From positions 1-19,447 of the forward strand of contig CAMMMI010000024.1 of assembly GCA_946497905.1 (NCBI GenBank): a stretch of 19,447 nt of DNA. Direction: 5' to 3'. The DNA comes from an uncultured Clostridium sp. GTDB taxonomy: Bacteria; Bacillota; Clostridia; TANB77; CAG-508. Positions 8,801 to 16,339 of this stretch are shown one piece after another. The first letter of the stretch is position 1, and each line of letters opens with the position of its first letter. A program made the position numbers and the translations under genes. The notes under the pieces were generated by a model. It saw only the letters and a list, made by a program, of their open reading frames with translations. It was not told where the DNA came from and searched no databases.

Positions 8801-9180
8801 CCTTGTTTTGATATTTTTTTAACTACCGCATCTAACTTTTCATCAGCACCTTCTGCAAAATCATAGTAATAACCTTCTTCTTCATTACCTTTTATGACAA
8901 TGAAGTCTACTAAACTGTCTACTCCTAATTCATCATAAATTATATCTGCTGTACTTTTAGCTTGTCCCTGTTGAATTATTAATGGCAATATAGTAGATAC
9001 TACTATAGATAAAATAAATACGCATATAATAATAAATGCAATAGCAATTACTATTTTTTTCCTATATGATACATTATTTGTTATTATTCCAGTACCTTTT
9101 CTTTTTAAATCTCTTTGTTTATCAGCTACTTTATCTGATTCAGGTTGCATAGCTGGCTGTTGATTTTGTCCTTCCAACAT
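2875..9180 (-). CDS. Giant membrane-anchored multidomain peptidoglycan hydrolase of a T4SS locus
   Basis: The protein has 2,101 residues; positions below count from GTG 9186, two residues earlier. The inside N-terminus is basic and TM 44-72 anchors it. Domains follow in order. Phage-tail-type lysozyme, about 168-325, candidate acid in MMQESSMNP. C39-like cysteine peptidase, about 338-500, with Cys in SNGCGF, His in GGHFIVL and Asp in VNDPGS. M15 D-Ala/L-Ala peptidase, about 600-750, with SLHATGQAIDI and DTQHFY zinc ligands. Class A beta-lactamase fold, about 775-1000, with SLIK, SDN and KTG. Amidase_3, about 1005-1215, with AGHG, EWE, GIHFN and VEGGF. 3D domain, about 1430-1525, with VEDTG and IDIY. 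Possible lysozyme-like region, about 1690-1925. NlpC/P60, about 1940-2103, with VDCSHYVSW and GDILIKDGH. The VirB1/PrgK-type wall hydrolase of a T4SS is the nearest functional parallel, but the known ones carry one to three domains. ATG 9180 is chosen because AGAGGTGA covers the GTG. Confidence 0.93.
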   Translation of the reverse strand: MLEGQNQQPAMQPESDKVADKQRDLKRKGTGIITNNVSYRKKIVIAIAFIIICVFILSIVVSTILPLIIQQGQAKSTADIIYDELGVDSLVDFIVIKGNEEEGYYYDFAEGADEKLDAVVKKISKQGKKIDRNLLEKMIKAEVVNSFPFLEGGKAFIGQGGNAASYTGSTIAEKIWNFLRGQGYSEYTVAGIMGNMMQESSMNPSSVSRTGTYVGLVQWGGGRRTQLEQYAASVGKSWNDLDVQLDFLYAEMQPDGGGIATYQLEGQGSAPIAGISYSANDILNATSVQMASDAFQCRFERYGGEYTQRRAYAEQFYNTYKGTQVQKPSTSQNSIYSEVPHLYMADYNIPFNKGGNVSSNGCGFVAITMVLQYITGEEITVEEVVNWGQDKYYNGEGAEGTLFAAAVKNWDAGEVQCVGKGATDEIKAALEENIPVIAYMGSGNFTTGGHFIVLTGIDENNQVTVNDPGSRDRSNVKWDFDLIINEAQSGGAFWIFEAGESIAKGEFQGTVRIRRVTPNKNIGEVKNTGVRASISTQISSEGLGYKQEIPEEIRQQMEGVSMQHLSGVTYDDLSYLTIPYYDFEGNVQEGHMIVNAKLADEVLLIFQELYSINYPIERMELIDNFSGPNHLIGADLDYASIEENNTSAFNDRVTVDVNSIGTTPSLHATGQAIDINPQINPYITADRTSAHPNAQKYNTNRDTKEGWTDIEKAACITMDSQIYQIFTKYGWKWLGNENNTGDTQHFYKDDLSNVATIDTSQISNNATTSAGSDNDIENYINNNATSGTWSVYAKNLADDSVKVNINNSKLESASLIKLFIMATAYEEIEKGTLNKSDVINDIKIMINRSDNVAANRMIDRLGFDKINNYINKHNYSSTEINRKMLQSTGNGDNYTSVVDVGNLLESMYKGTCVSANASSEMIDILKTQTLTSKIPAGVPNGVVTANKTGELDDVENDAAIVYKDGAPYVIVVMSNNVTDTAKARSNIKDISSKIYNSISTSANAPHKVAIVAGHGIPSRAGSYEDIANRTKSYTTGTAGKTPSGETWNEWEITKKVADYVEKYLSSYSNEVAVVQVGYSEPNWERMQLAKDEGVDSYVGIHFNSSENTSATGVMAYYRNGDSESNSFANIIARNVADNMDLTYNGTESDASSNNGVLDSIGNSSEWGFPSTLVEGGFMSNPSDMEIIGAEDEEGLKRYAQGIAAGILEYYGIENRGFDGTVTLSSVSTTSNGINSRIFDLKYVSPETFEEYVSNNNTQALNVFTLDEETKKLIVANWSYSTSEGVKITKSKPINFRSVLNKYTLPIEYQIDMLVHSDDPEMVGKLADLAIDSEYIIAVQDNVTTIETTQDYQEKNYTRTLVIDEYRISDPVDWHSVSKTIEVEERVANEIELTYADSWFVRFSKTSSYASSSFNHTAGNNLIADQGEYIGDFKTTVYCSACNTPPGTPITAAGVDATPNHTIAVHTEYFTGQAVGGKMANGSQVIINGTVYTVEDTGDLSRHNPDNWIDIYTEVDCVTDYLYLDSGSGTVPVYVAENVREASAETDEEGEEETDAEYNNLKLKGISTTTNVAGTVTDGTVVVQETLPTEYERLSRSRTYVTENRKITTVRTITNKYDSGKENVESKEDEFIDIFLSSKGITNRFNMGWMASLLEQSERTVNMIDLTKYLYQKALEREQEIEDSELEYSFNEYKYNDLYHIYESADILEEYIKAQENNALRLYMNDHLSIDEGEVDEYVVPATKDDEEVKYKLITNEEGGKGFGYNIYHYINETDLNTGNGYEDRIVEHYKELGIENIADYVNNDNTIDSSTVDKVMRMEIQKWKDIVVESLQNNGLELEENQINALTAVAYEYGWSNEDAVSFKSAYNNYYLNGNVEGFRTQFYIADHTVRPFYVSDIEPSSELARKTQIKAELNWNLFDTGQYRTPDGEILDPDSFKGIISGEFLEVAQAVWQMVCDVDPEYSMAYGKMVPPAENFSVVDCSHYVSWVLYEYGVATNNDELVKTFEGGQHSTETLMTVNWDALGFELISVSSMPGGLAANVQPGDILIKDGHTDIAVEYVDGTLWTYDCGNVYNWRGSNGEPVAKNYMLNQTHTVIRLKK

Positions 9181-9182
9181 AC

Positions 9183-9190
9183 TCACCTCT
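9183..9190 (-). promoter_or_regulatory. Ribosome binding site that fixes the giant hydrolase start at 9180
   Basis: AGAGGTGA lies two bases before ATG 9180 (about seven from its GG core). The competing GTG at 9184-9186 is inside the site itself and is therefore unlikely to be the start. Confidence 0.75.
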
Positions 9191-9220
9191 TTTCTACATT
9201 TTTTACTTCATTTATAACTA

Positions 9221-10192
9221 TTACATTAAACTTATTTCAACACTTATTATTCCTTTAGAATTATCTTTTTGATATTCTTCTTTGTCTATTATAATATTTG
9301 AAAATCCTAGCTTTTGAATTGATTTTTCACCATTATATGTATTATTGAATTTAATTTTCAAAGTTTTTGTTTCTCCTGCTTTTACATTCAAGTCTTTCTC
9401 ATCATTTTCATATAAAAGTGCTTCTATATTAATTCCATCAGTATTTTTTACATATGTTGAATTATCCTCTATTAAAGGATCTAAAATAATTTGCTTATAT
9501 CTTCTATTGTTAATTTCAATTTCATAATATTCATAATCCAAATAAGTTTCTACATTTTTTACTGTTATATGTATATCATTTTTTTCAACTTCTTTATTTA
9601 AAATCTCTCTTTTAATAAATTTATTAATATTCAGTTGATATCCTCCTTGCTTCTTAATAACAGTGATATAGTCTTGTATATAATTATTTGTTGTATCCAT
9701 TCCAGTTGATAATGGATTTTCAAAAAATCTCACTTGATAAACATATGTACTATTTGTTGCTGCCCAAGATTTAAAATCATATGTTTTATCTTTTATATCT
9801 GAACAATAATATTCATCAAATATTTCTAATGATGGGTATAATATATTTTTACAATCTTGCGTCAACAAGTCATATGCTTTTTGAGTTTCTCCATTGCAAC
9901 TGTAATTTATAAAATTTTCTAATAATTTCTGCACCTCATCTCTAATTGTACTATCAATATTTTCACTCGTCGTTATAGCCTGTGCAGCTTCTTTATAATC
10001 TACGACATTAGAAGGGTTTTCTTTTTGGTTTTCTTCTTCTATTTTTTGTGCTACTTTTTTATTATTGGCTTTTATTGTTTCTTGAGATGCTAAATTGAAT
10101 ATTCCAATAATAGCAATAACAAATATTACTATTATTATCCATAACCATACTAACCTTCTATTTCTATTATATAATCTTCTTATTTTTAACAT
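9221..10192 (-). CDS. VirB8/TcpC-like bitopic T4SS scaffold protein with C-terminal beta domain
   Basis: The protein has 323 residues with a short Arg-rich inside tail and one membrane segment at about 14-34. An NTF2-like region at about 80-200 contains KLLENFINYSCNGETQKAYD and LTQDC, then IFDEYY, the same layout as the repeats of the 469-residue protein. The last 120 residues (about 205-323) look like an immunoglobulin-like beta sandwich, with alternating strands and the segment VKAGETKTLKIKF. VirB8-family proteins have one TM and a periplasmic or extracellular NTF2 fold and nucleate the T4SS core; the pCW3 protein TcpC is the Gram-positive model. ATG 10192 lies three bases after the TAG stop of the VirB6-like gene, with GGAAG before it, so coupling is likely. 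The family assignment rests on topology and fold pattern, not on a strong motif. Confidence 0.65.
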   Translation of the reverse strand: MLKIRRLYNRNRRLVWLWIIIVIFVIAIIGIFNLASQETIKANNKKVAQKIEEENQKENPSNVVDYKEAAQAITTSENIDSTIRDEVQKLLENFINYSCNGETQKAYDLLTQDCKNILYPSLEIFDEYYCSDIKDKTYDFKSWAATNSTYVYQVRFFENPLSTGMDTTNNYIQDYITVIKKQGGYQLNINKFIKREILNKEVEKNDIHITVKNVETYLDYEYYEIEINNRRYKQIILDPLIEDNSTYVKNTDGINIEALLYENDEKDLNVKAGETKTLKIKFNNTYNGEKSIQKLGFSNIIIDKEEYQKDNSKGIISVEISLM

Positions 10193-10195
10193 AAT

Positions 10196-12670
10196 CTACT
10201 TCCAATTCTGTACATTAGTATTTGATGTGTCCGATATCTTCTTTCCTAATTCTTGTGCTCTTTGTTGTACTTTAATAATATCATTAATCGCTTCATTTAC
10301 TTTATTATCACTTACACCCATCGCTTTTAATTGTTCCTTAACTTGTTTTTGAAGTTCTTTATTACCTTTTAAATTTGGAGCATTTTGTGCTAGTGGTGCT
10401 ACTGTTTTCATTTTATCTTCAGACCATTTCTCTTTTATAGCAATTTCTGCAGCACTTTTTATAATATCTTTGTCTTGCACTTGATCTGTTTTTACTAATG
10501 TACTTATATTATTATTAATCATTTCCTTTCTTGCTTGACTTATTTCAGTTATACTATCACCCATACTAGCAATAGCAGTAGCTCCTCCCATTGCGGCAGT
10601 TGGTATCCATTTATTCTCTCCTGTCGCCCCAGCCATCATAAATCCTGCTGGTGCTGATGCTAATCCTCCTATTAAACCTGCTGTACCTTTATTTAATAAG
10701 TCAGTTAATTGTTTTTCATATTTGTTTTTGTTGTCTGGTGCTGTCAATTCTTCTATTTCTCTTTTATGTCTATCATATCTTTCTTTATCAGATTCTGGTT
10801 TTTTATCAGTATCTTTTTCTCCTGAATTATTACTCATATCATCAAAATTTTCATTTTGCGTTTGGTTAACAACTACTGTACCATTACCAGCTCCTCTTCT
10901 TTGAGCATTATTAGCTGAGGTATTAAAATTAGGATTTGTTTTTGAAGCCTCCGAAGCTTTAGAAGCACGTTCTTCACTTTCATTTTTCATTTTTTCTTGT
11001 TGGTCAGCTATTTCTTTTGCCTCATCTTTATATTGAGATTCATTTGCTGCATCTTCTACACTTCCTGAAGGTAAGGAATCACTTGCTGCGCCTTCTATAG
11101 CACCTCCTAGTGCTCCTACTACTTTACCTGCTGCTCCTTTAGCAGCTCCTGCTCCAGCTTTGAAAATTCCTCCTAGTTTTGTTGCTCCCAGAGCTGCTCC
11201 AAGTGACCCTCCTGTAGCTACTGTTCCAGCTACTGCTACTCCTGCTTTTGCAATTCCTCCTACAATATTTTTTCCCATACCTAGCATACCACCAAGCATA
11301 GCTACATCTCCTAATGAAGATGATGTTAATTCCGCTTTATCCATTTTGAACATTTTCTTAATCCATTTCTCAGCTGTAGAAATAAATAACATTGCCACAA
11401 TTCCATAAATAGGATTCTGCACTACTAATGTCATAGCAGCCCCAACTAATGCACAATATAATACTAAATGTATTGGTTGTAATATAGCATTAATAAAATA
11501 CTCTTTTATCCACATATTAAAAGCTTGTGCTTTTCCATCTGATACTTTATCAATAGGATAAGTAAGAGCTACTAATGGTGCTATCATTGTAAAAAATGCC
11601 AAATATAATGCCCTTTTTAAATATACAAATGTAAATTTTATAGTTAATCCTACAATTACCATGTACATTATTCCATATCCTATTACTTCAGTCCAAGCAT
11701 TAGATTGTGCTGCAAATCTTATATATCCTGTAAAATTCGTTCTAAAAATAGTACCATCATCCACCGCTATAATAATCCCACTGTTAATTGCACTATCTAG
11801 TAAATTAGTTATTTGGTCTGCAAGCATCATTATTCCAGCCATAATAAAATGCATAAAGAACACTAAACAAAGTGCCATAAACCAATCTTGTAATCTCTCT
11901 TTATATTTTGCCTTTTCTGATACTGTACCTATAACAATCCTAATTCCTATATATACTAGTACAGATAGCAATCCTACAATAGCAATATTACGAAAAGCTC
12001 TATACCAACTTGCAATCGTTGGACTAATAGATGATGCTAAAGATTCCGATTCTCTTTCAGATTCCTCTGAATCATTAACAGGTTCATATGTATGTGGATT
12101 AATATAATTAGCATCTAGTGCCGCTATTTTATTAGAAAATATATTCTCTGGTGAATATATAAGGTTTGGCACTTTCCAATGTGTTGTAAAAAATCCATTT
12201 GCTAATCCACTATCAGCAAAAGCTACTAACATCGATCCTCTATCTGTTGAATTGCCTTCTGCCAGTGCATCTACATCACTTTGATCTGCATATAGCCACG
12301 AATTCATATCATCTAAGTTATCATTTTTATTAGTTATAAGAGTACTGACCCAAAAGTCCATATCTCCTAACAATGTAACTTGTAACAATGACATTATTAC
12401 ATCACCTAATGCTATCATAAAAGAACATAATTCCTTTAATATATTTCCAGGCACATTTGCAATCGACCAATCACTATCTCCAGAAATGTTGGTTGAGACT
12501 CCAATAATCGCTTTTCCCGCATTAGAAAACTTTTGTAACCAGTCTCCCACAACTGAATCTTGGGATTTAGTTGCATATACCTTTGGTGGAACTAAGCAAT
12601 TCAGAACTACAAATATTACTGTAATTATAATTATCATTTGTTTCAGAAATTTATTTCTCCAAATACTCAT
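10196..12670 (-). CDS. VirB6/TrbL-like polytopic T4SS channel protein with long cytosolic tail
   Basis: The protein has 824 residues. There is an N-terminal signal-like segment (10-33) and an amphipathic or membrane segment at about 80-102. Hydrophobic segments follow at about 227-248, 262-285, 328-350, 353-372 and 395-433. This fits the VirB6/TrbL inner-membrane channel component. A Gly/Ala-rich stretch at about 458-530 leads into a charged, Gln/Asn-rich tail. A second small hydrophobic patch (about 663-705) and a helical C-terminus complete it. The segment GIRIVIGTVSEKAKYKERL at 242-260 closely resembles the conserved loop of the three pilin-like proteins encoded upstream. A very strong site, AAAAGGAGGGG, precedes ATG 12670, and the gene starts 12 bases after the VirB4 stop. 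The C-terminal tail is unusual in length and may be an assembly or substrate-docking region (inference). Confidence 0.8.
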   Translation of the reverse strand: MSIWRNKFLKQMIIIITVIFVVLNCLVPPKVYATKSQDSVVGDWLQKFSNAGKAIIGVSTNISGDSDWSIANVPGNILKELCSFMIALGDVIMSLLQVTLLGDMDFWVSTLITNKNDNLDDMNSWLYADQSDVDALAEGNSTDRGSMLVAFADSGLANGFFTTHWKVPNLIYSPENIFSNKIAALDANYINPHTYEPVNDSEESERESESLASSISPTIASWYRAFRNIAIVGLLSVLVYIGIRIVIGTVSEKAKYKERLQDWFMALCLVFFMHFIMAGIMMLADQITNLLDSAINSGIIIAVDDGTIFRTNFTGYIRFAAQSNAWTEVIGYGIMYMVIVGLTIKFTFVYLKRALYLAFFTMIAPLVALTYPIDKVSDGKAQAFNMWIKEYFINAILQPIHLVLYCALVGAAMTLVVQNPIYGIVAMLFISTAEKWIKKMFKMDKAELTSSSLGDVAMLGGMLGMGKNIVGGIAKAGVAVAGTVATGGSLGAALGATKLGGIFKAGAGAAKGAAGKVVGALGGAIEGAASDSLPSGSVEDAANESQYKDEAKEIADQQEKMKNESEERASKASEASKTNPNFNTSANNAQRRGAGNGTVVVNQTQNENFDDMSNNSGEKDTDKKPESDKERYDRHKREIEELTAPDNKNKYEKQLTDLLNKGTAGLIGGLASAPAGFMMAGATGENKWIPTAAMGGATAIASMGDSITEISQARKEMINNNISTLVKTDQVQDKDIIKSAAEIAIKEKWSEDKMKTVAPLAQNAPNLKGNKELQKQVKEQLKAMGVSDNKVNEAINDIIKVQQRAQELGKKISDTSNTNVQNWK

Positions 12671-12682
12671 TTTCCCCTCCTT

Positions 12683-14653
12683 TTATTGTTGTTCTGCTTT
12701 TTGTTGTTGCATTTCAATTAATTTATTAATATTTGTCTCTACAAATTCAAATTCTTTTGCTGTTGGTGTAATTTGAAGAATAGCTGTATCTGAACCAACT
12801 TTCAATAAACCTTCACCTCTAGAACATGTAATTAAGAAATTTGCTTCTCCTTGGCTTAATTTGAATACTTCTTTCAAATATTCTATTTCTGATTTATCTT
12901 GTGCTAAAAACAATTTTGTATCAGAAGATGTTAAAACAGCTTGTGCTTCTGCTTTTTCATAAAAGTCTTGAAATCTTTGTGAAATAATAGCTAAAGAAAC
13001 ATTTCTTTTTCTAGCACGTCTTGCCATTGTATTTAAGAAATCTACTGCTTCTGGATATGGTAATAACATCCATGCCTCATCAACAATAACTCTTTTTTTA
13101 CTAGCTTTTTTTCTATCTTCACTATTTTTCTTAACATATTTTTCCCAAATCCATGAAAGCAAAATTTGTTGAGCTAAAGGTCTTGCAAATCTTTCTTCAA
13201 GTTGTGAAATATCTAAGTTAATAAATGGTGCTCCTTCTAATAACTCAAATGTAGACTGACCATCAAAATATGCCATTTGACCATTATACTCTCTTATGTA
13301 TTGTTTCATTACTTTTAATAAATAACTATAATGTGAGCTATAATCTGCATTAGCATTTTCTGCTGCTTTATGTTGTATTCTTTTATACCAACTACCTATT
13401 GTTGGCATATCCTTTTTCTCATTATATAGCTTGTCTCCTTTTTGCAATTCTTTTCCAGGTTTATATAAACTACTTGGTGAACTATTAATACCTAGGGCTG
13501 CATACTCTTCAGCAACAGCTTCTGCAATTAATTGTTTTGTTAACTCATTTACTTCTGTACTTCTTGTACTACCTCTTGCCATTGTAAGTAATGCTTGCGT
13601 AACGTCTTCTACTTTATTTTCTATATTTAAAACTAGTTTTTCACGACCAGTAACCTCGTCTTTAACTCTTTCTGTTTCTATGTCAAATAAATTTATTATT
13701 GTTTTAGAGTTCGGACTTAGTACAACATTTATTCCTCCTAAACTTTCTGCCACAATTGTGTACTCACCTTCGGCGTCTAATGCTAAACTTTCTATTCCCA
13801 TTAAAACAGAAGATCTAGAAATTAAAGTTTTCATTGTAACAGATTTACCCGCTCCTGATTTAGCAAATATAACCATATTGTAGTTTGTTAATGATGGGTG
13901 AAAATTATCAAATAAAATAGGTGTACCTGTTTGCTTATTAAATCCTAATGGAACTCCTGTAGAATGTCCTACTTCTGACATTGTAAAAGGAAATGCTGTA
14001 CCCATAGAACGACTATCAAAAGAATGTCTCTTTCCTAGCTTATCCTCCATTAATGGTAAATTTGATTTGAATGCATCTTCTTGAACTGCCCATGCATTTT
14101 TTATTTCTACTAATGTTTTTGACATTTCGGTTGAAAGTAATTTTGTTAATCTATCTAATTCATCTAAAGTATATGAGAATAAAGTAGAAACAACAGATGC
14201 ATCATACATTTTATTATATCCAGCTGCAATTTGATCCCTTAATTGTTCTGCTTCATATCTTTTTTGTGCTAATGTTCTTTCCCTATTAATGTTTCCTTTA
14301 TCTGCTGCTACAATTCTTTCTACCTCTAATTCATTTATTGTTTTATTTAATTCACTTTGTGATATAGATTCTGCTACAGGTGTAATATATAAACTTGTAT
14401 TAATATCTCCGAAAAAGTATAAATCCCTAAATAAATCTGGAAAGTTACACATACGTGGAAGTCCTGATACGAAAAAACTTCTTGCATATCTTTTAGAATT
14501 AGAAATAATTTCTAATCTATCTGTATTAGTAGCATCTATTCCAGCTGGAGCAATTATCTCCTTAATAGTCTTTTTTCTAAGTCTTCCTATAGTATCTTGC
14601 TGAGTCTGCGTTTGACTTTGTACTACTTGAGTTTGTTTTTTAGTTTTCTTCAT
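12683..14653 (-). CDS. virB4: VirB4-family T4SS ATPase
   Basis: The protein has 656 residues and supplies energy for pilus assembly and substrate transport at the cytosolic face of the membrane. The N-terminal VirB4 domain (about 1-230) includes SKRYARSFFVSGLPR. The ATPase core begins near 240. Walker A is AKSGAGKS (264-271), followed by LDAEGEYTI (292-300), a VirB4-typical motif. Walker B is RVIVDEAW (521-528), followed by ARRARKRNVSLAIISQR-type sensor residues (544-560). All key residues are present, so it should be active. The start ATG 14653 has GGAGG nine bases upstream and overlaps the end of the TraC-like gene by 14 bases, implying coupled translation and similar stoichiometry. The separate TraC-like partner encoded just before it carries what looks like a second copy of the VirB4 N-terminal domain. 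Confidence 0.96.
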   Translation of the reverse strand: MKKTKKQTQVVQSQTQTQQDTIGRLRKKTIKEIIAPAGIDATNTDRLEIISNSKRYARSFFVSGLPRMCNFPDLFRDLYFFGDINTSLYITPVAESISQSELNKTINELEVERIVAADKGNINRERTLAQKRYEAEQLRDQIAAGYNKMYDASVVSTLFSYTLDELDRLTKLLSTEMSKTLVEIKNAWAVQEDAFKSNLPLMEDKLGKRHSFDSRSMGTAFPFTMSEVGHSTGVPLGFNKQTGTPILFDNFHPSLTNYNMVIFAKSGAGKSVTMKTLISRSSVLMGIESLALDAEGEYTIVAESLGGINVVLSPNSKTIINLFDIETERVKDEVTGREKLVLNIENKVEDVTQALLTMARGSTRSTEVNELTKQLIAEAVAEEYAALGINSSPSSLYKPGKELQKGDKLYNEKKDMPTIGSWYKRIQHKAAENANADYSSHYSYLLKVMKQYIREYNGQMAYFDGQSTFELLEGAPFINLDISQLEERFARPLAQQILLSWIWEKYVKKNSEDRKKASKKRVIVDEAWMLLPYPEAVDFLNTMARRARKRNVSLAIISQRFQDFYEKAEAQAVLTSSDTKLFLAQDKSEIEYLKEVFKLSQGEANFLITCSRGEGLLKVGSDTAILQITPTAKEFEFVETNINKLIEMQQQKAEQQ

Positions 14654-15848
14654 TAACTGTCGCCTCCTTTTTCTTTTTTCTTCCTCTTGTTGTTTTTTTA
14701 CTTTCCTCTTCTATTGTCTTTTCTAATTCATTTATAGCTTCTTGGGCAACATCTTGTCCTATGTAATCTTGATTTTCTTGTAAAATTACCTTTGCCATCT
14801 CTTCTATTAATTGTTCTCTTGATTTTTGTTTTTCTTCTATTATTTTTTGTAATCTTGATTTTGCTTTTTGTATATGTTGATTAGCTAAATCTACTGCATC
14901 ATCGTGTATTTGCTTATCTAATATTTTTATTTTCTTTTCAAGTACATCTGGTGCTACACTATACATTTCCATTATCCCTGCTCTAATTTCTTTTTCTAAA
15001 TCGTAAGTTTCTGCCTCATCTCTATTATAGGCAACATATAACAATTCTGCTAGTTCTAATGAATTTAAAATTTTTCCAGTTACAGAACATGCTGAAAGTG
15101 TACTAATTAAAGATTGTGCTTTAGTATATAATTCTGAAAAAGCTCTTCCCCTCAATTCATCTTTATCATAATTATTGTTTCCTAAATCATCAGTAGAATA
15201 AGCTATAACTATATAATACTTTTTGTTTAACACATTTCTATTTTTACTCATTTTTTCTGTATTTTTTATAATATCTTTACCATAATCTAATAAATTTTGT
15301 AATTTGGTTATTTCTATTTCTGCTGCTCTTATTTCTTCTTCTGAATAATACCCTTCTTCATTCATTTTTTTCAAATTATATTGCATATTTGCATATCTGC
15401 TTTCTATATCTCTTACCCTAGTTTTATATGCTTGTATGCTACTCTCTAAATTAACTGTTCTAGTTTGTATGTATATTTGTATAGGATGTCTTAATGTGTT
15501 TAAAAATTGTTGGAATCCTTCTTCTACCGCTACTTTTTCCATTTCTGACATTAAATCATAATTTACACCTTGGCATTCAACAACCATAAGATATCTTTTT
15601 CCACTTTTTTGTATAATCATATTGTCTATAATGTCATCAAATTCCATAAAACTTATAACAGATTTTTTATTATATTCCGTCTCTTTTATCCCGACTTCGT
15701 CTTTTTGTACATCTACGTTTTCTTTTTTCTTAATATTTTCTCTAGTTTTTGCTCTTAAAATTATATATACTATAACTAATATAACTAATAAAACTACTGC
15801 AAATATTAAAACTATAGAAAGCATGCTTGAAATCATATTATCTTCCAT
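14640..15848 (-). CDS. Membrane-anchored TraC-like protein (VirB4 N-terminal-domain-like, no ATPase)
   Basis: The protein has 402 residues. One TM at about 7-31 is followed by a basic linker. A compact alpha/beta domain at about 65-275 includes KRYLMVVECQGVNYDLMS (84-101) and GFQQFLNTLRHPIQIYIQTR (111-130). This signature is typical of the TraC-like/VirB4 N-domain proteins found next to VirB4 in Gram-positive conjugation modules. A long helical insertion (about 135-200) interrupts it. The C-terminus (about 300-402) is predicted coiled coil, ending in a very basic RGRKKKK segment. There is no Walker motif, so it cannot replace VirB4 and more likely tethers or regulates it at the membrane (inference). 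The start ATG 15848 has GGAGG eight bases upstream and overlaps the prgI end by 11 bases. Confidence 0.8.
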   Translation of the reverse strand: MEDNMISSMLSIVLIFAVVLLVILVIVYIILRAKTRENIKKKENVDVQKDEVGIKETEYNKKSVISFMEFDDIIDNMIIQKSGKRYLMVVECQGVNYDLMSEMEKVAVEEGFQQFLNTLRHPIQIYIQTRTVNLESSIQAYKTRVRDIESRYANMQYNLKKMNEEGYYSEEEIRAAEIEITKLQNLLDYGKDIIKNTEKMSKNRNVLNKKYYIVIAYSTDDLGNNNYDKDELRGRAFSELYTKAQSLISTLSACSVTGKILNSLELAELLYVAYNRDEAETYDLEKEIRAGIMEMYSVAPDVLEKKIKILDKQIHDDAVDLANQHIQKAKSRLQKIIEEKQKSREQLIEEMAKVILQENQDYIGQDVAQEAINELEKTIEEESKKTTRGRKKKKEATVNEEN

Positions 15849-16224
15849 TCTTTTTTCCTCCTTCTTTTTCTTCTGTTTTTTGTGGTGTCTCTACTTGTTC
15901 TGTTGTATATACATATAATTTATCTTTATTCGTTTTAAATTTTATAGCTCTTTTTATAACTTCATCTATTTGTTCTCCTGCTGCTAATCTTGCACTTTTT
16001 AAAAAAGGAAGATTCGGCATCTTAAAAGTACCTATTCCAAATCCTATAAAACCTAATACCCCTATAAGAATATATCCAACAATGTTTAATCCAAATAAAG
16101 ATAATATAAGATTAAAAACTATGCCTATTAATACACCTATTCCTGTATATATAAGAGCTTTATATGAAAATATGTATAAAATCCTTCCTTCACCTTTTAC
16201 ATTTCTTGGTATGTTATAACTCAT
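15838..16224 (-). CDS. prgI: PrgI-family T4SS membrane protein
   Basis: The protein has 128 residues. It begins MSYNIPRNVKGEGRI, matching the IPrn-type N-terminus of PrgI proteins. Two adjacent TMs follow at about 22-44 and 46-66, then KMPNLPFLKSAR and a charged C-terminal tail. PrgI proteins are small VirB3-like subunits encoded immediately upstream of TraC/VirB4 in Gram-positive T4SS loci, and that order holds here. A longer reading from ATG 16254 exists, but it would place the AGGAGG inside the gene. AGGAGG at 16231-16236 is six bases before ATG 16224, so the shorter start is correct. Transcription probably begins at the promoter found in the 16225-16392 gap. Confidence 0.88.
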   Translation of the reverse strand: MSYNIPRNVKGEGRILYIFSYKALIYTGIGVLIGIVFNLILSLFGLNIVGYILIGVLGFIGFGIGTFKMPNLPFLKSARLAAGEQIDEVIKRAIKFKTNKDKLYVYTTEQVETPQKTEEKEGGKKNGR

Positions 16225-16230
16225 TATATA

Positions 16231-16236
16231 CCTCCT
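16231..16236 (-). promoter_or_regulatory. Consensus ribosome binding site of prgI
   Basis: AGGAGG lies six bases upstream of ATG 16224. It moves the start 30 bases inside the longest open reading frame. Confidence 0.9.
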
Positions 16237-16262
16237 ATACAAAATTATATTCATTATAATTA

Positions 16263-16291
16263 ATTATACCAAAAAAATGCAAAAATTGTAA
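16263..16291 (-). promoter_or_regulatory. Promoter of the prgI-traC-virB4-virB6 operon
   Basis: The minus strand reads TTACAA (16286-16291), 17 bases, TATAAT (16263-16268). The -35 lies in the loop of a 10-bp AT hairpin (ATGCAAAAAT/ATTTTTGCAT, 16277-16302), so promoter and hairpin overlap. The position, between the terminator after pilin gene 3 and prgI, fits a fresh transcription start. Confidence 0.7.
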
Positions 16292-16339
16292 CATTTTTGC
16301 ATAAAAAAAGTAATTTTAATAGATTTGTAATATCTTTGT

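Noticed and set aside
11160..12107. Plus-strand open frames opposite the VirB6-like gene
   Set aside because: They are antisense shadows of an AT-rich coding region, with no ribosome binding sites and hydrophobic nonsense composition. The same holds for the other plus-strand frames in the window.
16225..16254. Longer PrgI start at ATG 16254
   Set aside because: It would place the consensus AGGAGG inside the coding region. ATG 16224 is ideally spaced from that site.
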